This document shows, piece after piece, positions 1 to 9,132 of a stretch of 64,000 nucleotides of DNA; the stretch's first letter is position 1, and each line of letters opens with the position of its first letter. Location: positions 18,724,001 to 18,788,000 of the forward strand of contig NC_068569.1 in the NCBI RefSeq assembly GCF_025698545.1. The letters run 5' to 3'. The stretch comes from Gossypium raimondii (Eukaryota; Streptophyta; Magnoliopsida; Malvales; Malvaceae). The notes beneath the pieces are model-generated. The model worked only from the letters and a program-made list of their open reading frames with translations. It did no database searches and had not been told where the DNA came from. The position numbers and the translations under genes are program-made.

Positions 1-381
1 AATGAAAAAATTTTGCGGCGCTATAAATAAGCAATAGTGGCTTTTCTTAAAACGCCACAAAATTCATTGTACCTAGAAAAAAATTTGGCGCTGATTTTTC
101 CCAAATTTCCCCCCTAAAACCCCTAACTTTGCAAACAAAAAGAAAAAAAGAAGAGGAAAATGGAGGTACCAAAGACGATTCAGCACAAAAACTATCCAAT
201 CTACTTACGAGTTCTACCGTTTGTTTCCCTGGAAAATATATGAGACTTAATATTTTTATTTTGTTAGTTTATTTGTGTGTGTATTTCATCTTGTTGTGTT
301 CATTACTTAGATCCCTATTGCTTTTATTTCTGTTCCATTTTTCCTCTTTTTTCTCTCTTATATTTTAGCTAGAAATCGACG

Positions 382-873
382 ATGCCAGAAGAAGCTAGAA
401 ATCGACGATGCAAGTTACTGCTGTTCTCATTGCTGCTGGTAACAAGTTATTGCTTAAAATTCATGGTAACAAATCTACTTCAAAGGAAGCTATTCATATT
501 CCTTCGTATAGAAGCGAAGTTATTTACGGTGGAACTTGGTTCTCCAGCTCTCGTAAGTTTGTTCCCAGTTTTGTATTTGCCATCTATACCGGGTTTACCT
601 CTCTTGCTTCTCTTCGTCTTCATCTCCCTTTCATTTATTCTACCAAAAACGCCTCTTACTTGTCATTTTTTTCTCACATATCGTGCAAGACTCATTTTTA
701 TTATGAGTTTGAAAAGTAACATAAGTTTGAAAAGTTTGAAAAGTAAAACTCTTTTACGTTCTCTCTGGGCCAAGAGAAGGATTCAACTCGAACCCAAAAT
801 TTGTTGCATTTCTGGATACACTTCATCTTTCAATTTCATCAGTTACCAAATTTTATTTCTCAACGGTATGTAA
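382..873 (+). other. Unrecognised exon-like stretch inside the CACTA element
   Basis: From the ATG at 408 one frame reads MQVTAVLIAAGNKLLLKIHG and continues to a CGTAAGTT donor-like site near 553. The rest of the open frame is low-complexity Leu/Phe/Ser. I do not recognise the family. It could be another captured host exon like those further along the element, or chance. No flanking acceptor is obvious. Confidence 0.2.
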
Positions 874-1556
874 AAGGCTTTCTTTTCTTTTTGTTTTGTT
901 TCATGGATGAGTTTTTTCCCCTCTATTCATTTCAACCGAATCAAATCCACTCCACCAATTTCTAAATTAAATAAATAACAAAGTAAATACCACCAATACT
1001 GTTTGACTGCTACATCCTCTGCCTTTGTTGCATTTGGTTTGTGTGTATGTAAACAGCATGAAGTTGGGGCTCTGTTGGTTTCTTAGTTCACTTTATCTGA
1101 TTTCTCTCTATATGTCTCCAATTTTCGAGATCTGTGGATTCTTTTTCTACATGGTTTCACGGCATTTTTCTGTTGTTGCTGGGTTTTTTTATTCAACCAT
1201 TAAGAAAAACTTTGACAGATTTTGGGTGAATGTAATCGTTGAGAAGAAGAAAAAAATGAACCAGCGCTGTTTCTTTTATTATCATATAGGAAAAGCTTTG
1301 ATGAGGGATTAGAGATAAGAGGGGATGAGAAATCTTGGCCGGCCAACCATTTACTAAATGAAAAACTATTTCTTTTTTGATGCTAAAATAAAGTAACATA
1401 TTTATTTTCATTTGTAAATTTCCGTTGCACTTCCTCTATACGAACTTGGAGAATTGTAAGTTCTAACTTTCTTTAGTTCTTTGTAGGGGCTGTACGTGAT
1501 TGTCTTTACAAGTCGCCTTTGAAATTATAACAACAATTGGTTTATGAATTTGGCAG

Positions 1557-1716
1557 ATACATTAACAGTTGTGCATTAAGTGGTGAGATCCCCTCAACAT
1601 TTGCTAAACTTAAAGAACTGCGAACTGTGTAAGAAAGACTCCCTAATGTTTATATAGGAGATTTCAAGGGAACTCTTTTGAAGGTCCAATACCATCCAGT
1701 TTAGGAAATCTAACAG
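1557..1716 (+). pseudogene. Captured fragment of an LRR receptor-like kinase gene (two LRR exons)
   Basis: The stretch 1557-1628 is exactly 72 bp, flanked by a GGCAG acceptor and a GTAAGA donor, and encodes INSCALSGEIPSTFAKLKEL. That is one plant-type leucine-rich repeat, and 72-bp LRR exons are characteristic of LRR receptor kinases. After a 29-bp intron remnant (too short to splice normally) and a TATAG acceptor, the frame continues in phase as FQGNSFEGPIPSSLGNLT. The similarity stops at about 1716. There is no signal peptide, membrane segment or kinase domain. It resembles the LRR VIII class by wording only. I read it as a host gene piece carried by the CACTA element. Confidence 0.7.
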
Positions 1717-1770
1717 TACATTAGAGTTCAGCTTGTATAATTTGTTTGGATTCTTTCTGTCTTGAAGCAG

Positions 1771-1861
1771 ATATTACTGAATCTAAGCAGCTTTTGGATA
1801 AGCTTGTTGTGGTGAAGTATAATGGAGCTTTGGGAAAGAATATGGGTTTCGATGGTCCCGA
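1771..1861 (+). pseudogene. Captured exon of a UDP-glucose pyrophosphorylase (UGPase) gene
   Basis: A 91-bp stretch between a GAAGCAG acceptor and a GTAAGC donor reads ESKQLLDKLVVVKYNGALG followed by KNMGFDGPE. It corresponds to the conserved N-terminal UGPase segment LLDKLVVLKLNGGLGTTMG, which contains the nucleotide-binding loop. In this copy the invariant GGLGTTMG has become GALGKNMG, so it would not be catalytically competent. Only this exon is recognisable and the rest of the gene (about 470 residues in the family) is absent. It lies 55 bp after the LRR fragment, so two unrelated host pieces are joined inside one transposon. Confidence 0.7.
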
Positions 1862-2393
1862 GTAAGCAATTATCTAACTTCTGGAAGTTTGATACTTATT
1901 TTTTTTCCAAGAAAATAGAAGCATTTCTTGATGATTCCATAGTTATATATTAAAGACTTGCCTCTACATAAATGAATATAGTTTCTGTGACATACATATA
2001 TTTATATATGCTTTTTACATATGCCTCTACATTCATATATTTATATATGCTTTTTATATTGTATTGTGCCAAATAAAGAGAATAAAAGTTTTAATTATTG
2101 ATAGATTCTGCGCCTTTTATGTACTTTTTTATTAAATCACTCTTTAATCAAATGTATAATTATAAAATTAATAAATTTTACTATAAATAATTATCCTTAT
2201 ATAATTAATCATTTTAGTAAATTCTCCAACTATCAAAACAGATCACTCCACCATCCCAAGTCAAAATTTTGTTAAGGGTAGGAGTTGAGAGAGGTAGATA
2301 TTTTGATGAATATTTTCTTTTAGATGATAATTATATACTTCTTTAAGTTTGTTTTGGATGTTGGGACAATGTCAGTTGATGCCGAAATTTGAT

Positions 2394-2672
2394 AGTGCTG
2401 CAAATTGAAGTATTTAGTTGCTGAAAATTGAGATGTTTTATCGCTGTAATTGAGGTGTATAAATGTTGTTAATTGATATGTTTAAGTGCTGCAAATTGAA
2501 GTATTTAGTTGCTGGAAATTGAGATGTTTTATTGCTGTAATTGAGGTGTATAAATGTTGTTAATTGATATGTTTAAGTGCTGCAAATTGAAGTGTTTAAG
2601 TGCTGCAAATTGAAGTGTTTAGTTGCTGCAAATTGAGATGTTTTATCGCTATAAATTGAAGTGTTAAAGTGC
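2394..2672 (+). repeat. Tandem repeat, three copies of about 91 bp
   Basis: Copies start at 2395, 2486 and 2577, each beginning GTGCTGCAAATTGAAGT. Within each copy a shorter unit of about 20 bp (TTGCTG.AAATTGA.ATGTTT) recurs with variation. The array lies inside the CACTA element and has no coding potential. Confidence 0.85.
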
Positions 2673-2989
2673 TACTTTCCATTGTCACCTCTCACATTTC
2701 TTTATGCATCAATAACTATACTAATGAAATCAAGTACTACAATTATATATTATTACAGATGGGGGTTGGAGAATACGATCAAAGGGAAAACATCAGATAT
2801 AGTGATTCCCAGCCAAGCAGTTGCTTCTTAGACACCCAACATTTTGCATAACCAAACATGACCACAACTTTTAAACCTACATGTTGAGGTTGCTACATAC
2901 AAGTAAGTCCCTTCCTTTTTTTAGTTTATGTGATATGTGATGATTGTGTTTTAAAATTTAACTTGTTTTAGTTCCTTACATTCTTATAG

Positions 2990-3103
2990 GATTCACACTC
3001 AAGGAGCAAGAAACATCTCAGCAACTCATTGGGATTGAGCAGTCAAAATTCAGAATCAAGTGACACACAAGAGCTAGATTTGGAGCTTGGACTGTCATTG
3101 TAA
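2990..3103 (+). pseudogene. Captured terminal exon ending in an EAR repression motif
   Basis: After a TTATAG acceptor the frame runs 37 codons to TAA at 3101-3103 and ends TQELDLELGLSL. This is a canonical C-terminal EAR motif (LxLxL) as found in plant C2H2 zinc-finger and other transcriptional repressors. The preceding residues are Ser/Asn-rich. The DNA-binding part is not visible upstream, and 2757-2900 is exon-like but carries stops. The source gene is not identified. Whether a chimeric transcript of the element expresses this tail cannot be told from sequence. Confidence 0.5.
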
Positions 3104-3559
3104 TCAGTAACTTTTTTTTTTGCTACTTTAAATGCATGCTCATGGAACTACATTTTATGCTTTCCTAGAATTGTAAGTTCAAATAAGGTGTTGATCTGCA
3201 ATTTATAGATTCAACTTGAGCAAGTTGATATGAACTAGTTTCAAATTTTTTTAGGAATGTTATATAAAAAAAGGCAATTTGACTTGTTGCATGAGATATA
3301 GTGAAAAACATTTATCTTCTTGTTCATGAATTTCAATTTTAATACGTCTTCAAATTAAATTATACATTTCTTACTTGGTGGAATCTCACTTTTGTTGTTG
3401 CTGCAATCTTTAACCAAAGACTGATGTATGTACTGATAACAGTTTTAAAGGATTTGTTTAAACAAATAAAGGGATTGACGTTTTTATAATAATTCAGGAT
3501 AGGAATGGAGCAAATCTAAAGAATGGAGTGGCGTTTCTATAAATTTTTTTATTTTTCGT

Positions 3560-3925
3560 GACCTTTAGTGGCGTTTTTGGAGAAAGTGTCGCTAAAGGTC
3601 TTGTTTTTTAGCAGCGCTTCAGGAAAAAGCGCCGCTAAAGGTCTTGGTTTTTAGCGGCGTTTGAGGGAAAAGCGCCGCTAGAGGTCTTGGTCTTTAGCGG
3701 CGTTTGTGAAAAAAACGCCGCTAAAGGTCATTGTCTTTAGCGGCGTTTGTAGGAAATGCGCCGCTAAAGATCTTGGTCTTTAGCGGCATTTGTGGGAAAA
3801 GCGCCGCTAAAGTTAGGGACGATGTCGTCAACGGCGTTTTTTTCGGCGCTTAATAAAGCGCCGTAAATACTTTTAGAGGCGCTAAAAAGCGCCGCTAAAG
3901 GCCTTAAAAAGCGCCGTTAAAAGCT
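3560..3925. repeat. CACTA subterminal repeat array
   Basis: At least eight alternating direct and inverted copies of TTTAGCGGCGTTT / AGCGCCGCTAAAG occur at 30-70 bp spacing, in the last 380 bp before the terminus. In characterised En/Spm elements such arrays bind the TNPA-like protein and position the ends. That role here is by analogy. Confidence 0.85.
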
Positions 3926-3940
3926 TGTTTTGGTGTAGTG
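3921..3940. repeat. CACTA right terminal inverted repeat
   Basis: AAGCTTGTTTTGGTGTAGTG; its reverse complement begins CACTACACCAAAAC. The next three bases, TGG, are the expected 3-bp target duplication and belong to the interrupted UGT85 start codon. Confidence 0.85.
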
Positions 3941-5411
3941 TGGGTTCCTTGGGTTATAGGCATCATGCAATATGCATTTATTTCCCTGCTCAAGGCCATA
4001 TCAATCCCATGCTAAAGCTAGCCAAAATACTTCAACAGAAGGGCTTTTATATCACCTTTGTCAACACCGAGTTTAACCACAAACGTCTACTTAAATCCTG
4101 CGGACCTTATTGTAATAATTCAAATACATGGTATTCATAAAAAAATTCAATATTCATCAGTGGAAACTTTCAAAATTTTAATAGAATCGAAAACAAAGGT
4201 ACTGGCTAGCAGGACCTAGTTACAACGATCTCAAAAACATAAAAATTACAAGAAAATGGATCAATTTCCATACCATGCAAGGAAAAATGATGAACAAAGC
4301 TTCCTAGGGCATCAATGGTGAGTTTCGGCCAAGAAGAAGAGAAAAATGAAGAATTTTGGCTTTTGATTCCATTTGTTTAATTTTAATTTTAACAAATTTA
4401 CCATTTTGCCATTATCATTAAATTTTCTTTCATTTTTAATTTTAATTGTCGTCCCACACATTAATCGTGGTGTAATTGCTACTTAAGTCCATCCTCAACT
4501 ACTAACTAATCAAATTGATCACCTAATTGTAATAATTACTAACTTTTGCACCTTTTTCAGTTTAGTCATTTTTCTTTAATTAACTATCTAAACGATAAAA
4601 TTCCCGAACCAAATTTTAATACGACTCTAGTGACTCTATAAATATTTTAAAAATAAAATTTATGAGTCAATACGACAGAAATTTGTGCTCTCGAAACCAC
4701 TGTTCTGTCACTACTGAAAATCGAGCTGTTACATCCTTTGCATCTTGTTTTGAATCACCATGTGGATGATAGTGAGTTGAAACAAATAGGATCGAATCTT
4801 TGGAAAGAAGAGCTCGAGTGCCTCCAATGGTTAGACTCCAGAGAGCCCAACTCTGTTGTTTACACGAATTTCAGAAGCATCACTATGATGATAGCTGATC
4901 AACTAACCGAATTTGCTTGGCGGCTAGCAAACAGAAAACAACCTTTTCTGTGGGTCATTAGACCCGATCTTTTCGGTGATTAATTAGCAGTTGTGCCGAT
5001 AGAGTTCGTAGCGGAGACCAAAGATAGAGGCATGTTGACAACATGGTGCCCACAAGAACAAGTCCTGAACCACCCTTAGGTTGGAGGATTCTTAACGCAT
5101 AGCGGATGGAATTCCACGATTGAAAACATATTCGGCGGCATCCCCATGACATGTTTTTCTGTTTTTCGCGGAGCAACAAACTAACTGTTGGTATTCGTGT
5201 ACTAAATGGGGAATCAACATGGAAATCGACAATAATGTTAAGAGGGATGAAGTAGAGAGCCTTATTAGAGAGCTAATCAAAGGAGAAAAGGGTAAATATA
5301 TGAATAAGAAAGCTATAGAATGGGAGAGAAAAACAGAGGCGACGGTTGTCAATTCTGATGGCTCGTCTTATAGGAATCTCGAAAAAATTATCCAACTTCT
5401 ATGCACACCTA
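3941..5411 (+). pseudogene. UGT85-type UDP-glycosyltransferase pseudogene, copy 1
   Basis: Family 1 plant UGTs move sugar from UDP-sugar to small acceptors in the cytosol. The N-terminal part (3941-4110) reads [20 protein letters not shown] with the conserved acceptor-site His, then [14 protein letters not shown] as in UGT85A proteins. An LTR (4111-4733) follows, and the frame resumes about 180 residues later at LVLNHHVDDSELKQIGSNLW. The PSPG donor-binding box is recognisable ([25 protein letters not shown]) but has in-frame stops at about 4981 and 5078. Frame shifts near 5160-5210 precede the C-terminal part (5219-5400, EIDNNVKRDEVESLIREL). The start ATG is destroyed by the CACTA insertion. 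The protein cannot be made. Copy 2 lies at 19824-21588 in the same orientation. Confidence 0.92.
4111..4733. mobile_element. Truncated gypsy-type LTR inside UGT85 copy 1
   Basis: The insert begins TGTAATAATT and ends CGAAACCACTGTTCTGTCAC...GAGCTGTTACA. The end matches the 3' end of the solo LTR at 42249-45085 (CCCGAAACCACTGTTCCGAC...GGGCTGTTACA). At 623 bp it is much shorter than that 2.8-kb LTR, so it is internally deleted or 5'-truncated. No clean 5-bp target duplication is visible, and about 180 codons of the UGT gene are missing at the site. Insertion was therefore accompanied or followed by deletion. Confidence 0.65.
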
Positions 5412-5412
5412 G

Positions 5413-7411
5413 TGTCACGGGCCGAAGTTCAAAGCCCGTGAACATCGCACCAAATGCATCCAATGGAGGTCTATTGCTTAGATGGGGATTGTCGAAACCA
5501 TTTTTTTGAAAAACAAAAATTTTAGGTTGTTGACTTTAAAAAATGAAAATTGGTAGTCGCTACCAATCTTTTATTGAGGTGTGATTAGATCACCTAAAAA
5601 ACGGTTTTGGTCTACGAGTTTTAGAAAAATGGATCCGGGAGTCGGTTACGTACGATGAAGGATTAGCACCCTCGTAACGCCCAAAATTGGTACCTAATTA
5701 ATTAATTAGTGTCTTAATGTTGAAAATTTGAAAAATATAATCTTTAACAAAAACTTAAAAACGTTACTTATTAAGACCCTTATCATTTCAGAGAAAGAAA
5801 ATGTCATACCCAATGCGTTAGGGCACAACATTCTAATTTCCTCAAAAATGAATTAGCCTAAAACTCGTGTAATAAAGATTTAAAAGAATATTCATTTGTT
5901 TAAGATTTAAGAAAACGCGGCCCAATACGTTAGGGCACAATTCCTCAAAATCCCAAACTTGAAATATTTCCTTTATTATTTTTTTTTTCAAAAAATCTTT
6001 TTCTCGAGAAATCAATACGTCACATCCAATACGTTAGGATACAACATATTTAACTCCCCAACAACAAGCTTTTTATTTTATATATTTTTTATTAATGAGC
6101 AACCCTCGATCGTTGGATTTAACGAAGAAAATTGGAACTCAATACGTTAGGGCTCAATTTCCTTGAAAATCCTAAATATGAGTGTTATCTCAATTTTGAA
6201 AATTTTAAAATTAAAAAAATGATGTGATGCTACATTAAATATAAAATGTAATAATAAATACAACAATGACATAGAAATAAACGAAATTAATGTACATAAA
6301 CAACGACATGTAAAATATCAAATGAATATAAATGAAAACATAAATCAATAAGCAAATGAAGGAAATAAACAAAAAATATAAAGAGAAAAAGGTACAAAAT
6401 ATATATACATTTGAAACTATGAAGAATAAAAGACATAAAGATAATTTACTCATAAAATTTTGGGTTATAAAACTTATATATATAAAATACATAATGCATT
6501 TATGAAAACAAGGAAAATATAAATATATATATATATAAAATATATTCATGCATTTACAAAAAATGAAATATATAAGTATAATATAAAAACGTGGAAAATA
6601 TTTATAATAAGCTTTGAATGGAGTATAAATACATGTGTATATATTACAAAATGTATAAACATATAAAAATCATAGAATATGGGCAAGCGTATAAATATTA
6701 TGAAATATAAATGTGTATATATATGTATAAAAATTATGAAAATAAAATAATAATAAAGTATGTATATAATATGTATATATACTAAAACATTTAAAATATA
6801 AATGTATATATATTAACATGCATATGCGCACATATATGTAGGTATAATAATAATATATAATATAATAATAAAAATAATAATAACAAAATTAATAAAATAG
6901 ACTAAAAACTTAAAATGAAATATTAAGGATTAAATTGAAAATCAACAGAATTAAAAAAAAAGAAGGGCCCAATTAAAAGGCACGAATAACTCATAGGGCC
7001 CGAATGGGAAAATATCTCCGTCCTTTGAAACGCGTCACTTTATTAGGGCTAAATAAAATAAATAAATAAAATTCGCAGTGGTATCACCTTCTCCCTTTTT
7101 TAAAATCGTAAATAAGAAAAAAGTAATCGAAAAAGAAAAAAAACAGTAAGCTACCTTTAAAAAACTGCCAATCGTTCTCCCTTTTTTATTGATTCTCTTT
7201 TTTTTTTTACAATGAAGGGAGAGGCCTCCATTTATAGCTGAGCCTCCCTAAATCCAACGGTATAAATCAATTACATCAACGGCGAAGATTAAAGGGTATC
7301 TACAAATTAAATCTCTAAGATTACAAAATCATATCTTCTAAGATTACATATCATATCTAAGATTGCATATATCATATCTAAGATTGCATATCCTCGAAGA
7401 TTATGTTTCCA
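5413..7411 (-). mobile_element. Old gypsy-type LTR sequence, minus orientation (approximate limits)
   Basis: This block directly abuts the end of UGT85 copy 1. On the minus strand its end would be GGCCCGTGACA (5413) and a TATA-like CTATAAATGGAGG lies near 7232. It contains the segment GGGAGTCGGTTACGTACGAT and GGATTAGCACCCTCGTAACG (5637-5682), which I associate with Ty3/gypsy LTRs. Four copies of CAATACGTTAGGGCACAA lie at about 110-bp intervals (5811, 5923, 6027, 6140). The section 6200-6900 is AT-rich microsatellite-like sequence. There is no coding region; the small minus-strand open frame at 6235-6549 is low complexity. The upper limit is a guess. Confidence 0.5.
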
Positions 7412-7413
7412 TA

Positions 7414-8050
7414 TGTGAGTCCGGGCTAAAATTGGGTATTAAAGGGATCATTTGGCCCACAAGAACTGGCCCGATTCAAAGAGCTATTGGGCAAGCCTGT
7501 CAGATTGAAGCCTGGTTGGCTCGATAATGAAGAGATGACAACTTAGGCTAATATGGTAACTAATCTTAGAAGATAGAGGGAATCATATCTTGTAAAGATT
7601 AGATTAGATTTGATAAGGCTTATCTTGTAAATCCCTAAAATTAAGGGATATGATTAAATCTCATCCGTCGATGTAAATGTATCTTGACCGTCGGTTGTAG
7701 GGGAGCTCAACTATAAATAGGGAGCCTCCCCCTCATTTGTACTCACTCCATTCATTGTTTCATTATTCTTTGTGAATAAGAGATATAGAGAGCATTTACT
7801 CAAACACCTTGTGTGCATTCTTTTCTGTGGCTTTCTGTTGTTCTTTGTTGTTCTTCTTTTGGCATAAATCGCTTCCGCTCTTCAATTGGTGCCTGTGAGG
7901 AGTTCTAAAAGAATCCTCACTTTTGGGAGTTAAGGCTGACTTGGGCGAGTTTGGACGAACGGATCGCCTAAGGCCGCACGGATTGCGAGACGAAAGGTCT
8001 AGCCTCATGACAACCTAGAGCTTAAAATCAAAGCCTACTTTACTTGTTTG
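7414..8050 (+). mobile_element. Retroelement LTR plus primer-site-like leader, plus orientation, truncated
   Basis: A TATA box (ACTATAAATAGGGAG, about 7710) is followed by an R/U5-like stretch and by CTTCAATTGGTGCCTGTGAGGAG at about 7874. The TTGGTGCC core resembles the primer-binding site that follows the 5' LTR of Tat/Ogre-type gypsy elements. About 150 bp of leader follows and then similarity fades. No gag or pol is present. The 5' limit is uncertain. Confidence 0.4.
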
Positions 8051-8136
8051 ATTCAAAAGAAATATCTAAGTATTGATAAGATTATATTATTTTTCCCTTA
8101 CAAAATTAATATAACATTATCACTAATAAAATTCCG

Positions 8137-8605
8137 TTCGTATTATTTATTTGTATTAAATTATGGAGTACAAATTTAAATAATAAATTATACTTAATTT
8201 CATAAATTTAGACTTTTACGTTTTAATTTAAAATTCTAAATATAATTATTATCATAAATTTGACTTATATAGATATAATAAAAATATGATGTGTAATATT
8301 ATTATTTATCATTAACAATATAAATTGCTTTCTAACTATATGATTGGACTTTTTGCATAAACAATATATAAATAAAAGTAATTACTAGAATATTATACTT
8401 TGAAAATTGTTTGATGTTTTAATTTATTTGTCAATAAATTTAACTCATGTATATGCATGGTAACTTTGAAAAAAAAAGAAAAAACTTTCATCAATCATAA
8501 ATCGATATTAAATTAAAGGTTTTTAATGTAGAAATGAAAAAAAACCTTGAAGTTTTAAAAATACTAAAATCCTGGATTCAACATATTTTATATATGAAAA
8601 GATGT
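8137..8605 (+). repeat. Left copy of a ~470-bp direct repeat flanking the MULE
   Basis: From TTCGTATTATTTATTTGTATTAAATTATGG to TTTTATATATGAAAAGATGT this is nearly identical to 15847-16320. Only a few single-base and homopolymer-length differences are seen. It is AT-rich, without an open frame and without TG...CA ends, so it is host target sequence and not an LTR. Confidence 0.92.
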
Positions 8606-8645
8606 GGGGAAATTACCAATAAAAGCCGGGTTTTTTCAAAATTTA

Positions 8646-8755
8646 TCGAAATGGGCCGATTTTTTGATTATTTACCGCAATAGTCCATTTTCTGGGAAAT
8701 CGCGTTCACGTCAGCGCGATGTCAGGGTACATGTCAGGACATCGCGTCCACGTCG
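8646..8755. repeat. MULE left terminal inverted repeat, inner part
   Basis: The reverse complement of 15737-15842 aligns to it almost base for base, sharing ATTATTTACCG.AATGGTCCATTTTC, then GAAATCGCGTCCACGTCAGC and ATCAGGGTACATG with scattered changes. The outer 40 bp (8606-8645) have no counterpart at the right end. Confidence 0.85.
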
Positions 8756-8847
8756 GTAGCGACCTGCCGACGATGAAGTAAATCGCGCCCTCAAGGACGC
8801 GATTTCCTTCCACGTCGGCCAGTCGCTACCGACGTGACGCGATGTCC
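8737..8847. repeat. Long hairpin in the MULE left subterminal region
   Basis: The stretch 8737-8763 (GGACATCGCGTCCACGTCGG plus TAGCGAC) is the reverse complement of 8822-8847, apart from one C. Arms are about 26 bp and the loop about 58 bp. The loop also carries AAATCGCG and CGCGATTT, which are inverted to each other. Confidence 0.9.
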
Positions 8848-9132
8848 TCCGTGCGTGAACAGTACCCCAACAGTAAAAAATTTGACCGTTGCCCCCCCAA
8901 CGGTAAAAAAAAAACTATAAATACCCCCACCTCTTTATTTTTTTCACAAACAAATTCTATCTAATATTTCCTCTCTAATCCTCTCAATTTCCTTCCAAAA
9001 TTCTCTGAAACGCATATTTAATTTCAATTGCCCCTCAATTTCCTTCGAAAATTCTCTCAAATCCATATTTAATTTCAATTTCCCCTCAATTTCATTTTTA
9101 AAATAATTTTAAATTTTTTTATATTTTCATCA

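Larger units (their letters stand above)
1..3940. mobile_element. CACTA (En/Spm-type) DNA transposon, right part; left end outside window
   Basis: The right boundary is seen directly: the sequence ends in TTTTGGTGTAGTG at 3940, the reverse complement of the CACTACACCAAAA terminus of plant CACTA elements. Just inside lies a dense array of TTTAGCGGCG / CGCCGCTAAA subterminal motifs (3560-3925), typical of the superfamily. Related GCGGCGCT and GGCGCTG motifs occur in the first 100 bases, so the window starts inside the element or a related copy. No CACTA transposase (TNP2-like) ORF is visible in this part. The interior instead holds short fragments that look like host exons, with splice sites, so the element may be non-autonomous and gene-capturing. 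The left terminus cannot be seen. Confidence 0.8.

Noticed and set aside
382..873. 163-codon ORF as a host gene
   Set aside because: Low-complexity hydrophobic content inside a transposon, with no recognisable domain. It is kept only as an unresolved exon-like stretch.
6235..6549. 104-codon minus-strand ORF
   Set aside because: It encodes only Phe/Ile/Tyr-rich low-complexity sequence from AT-rich LTR DNA.
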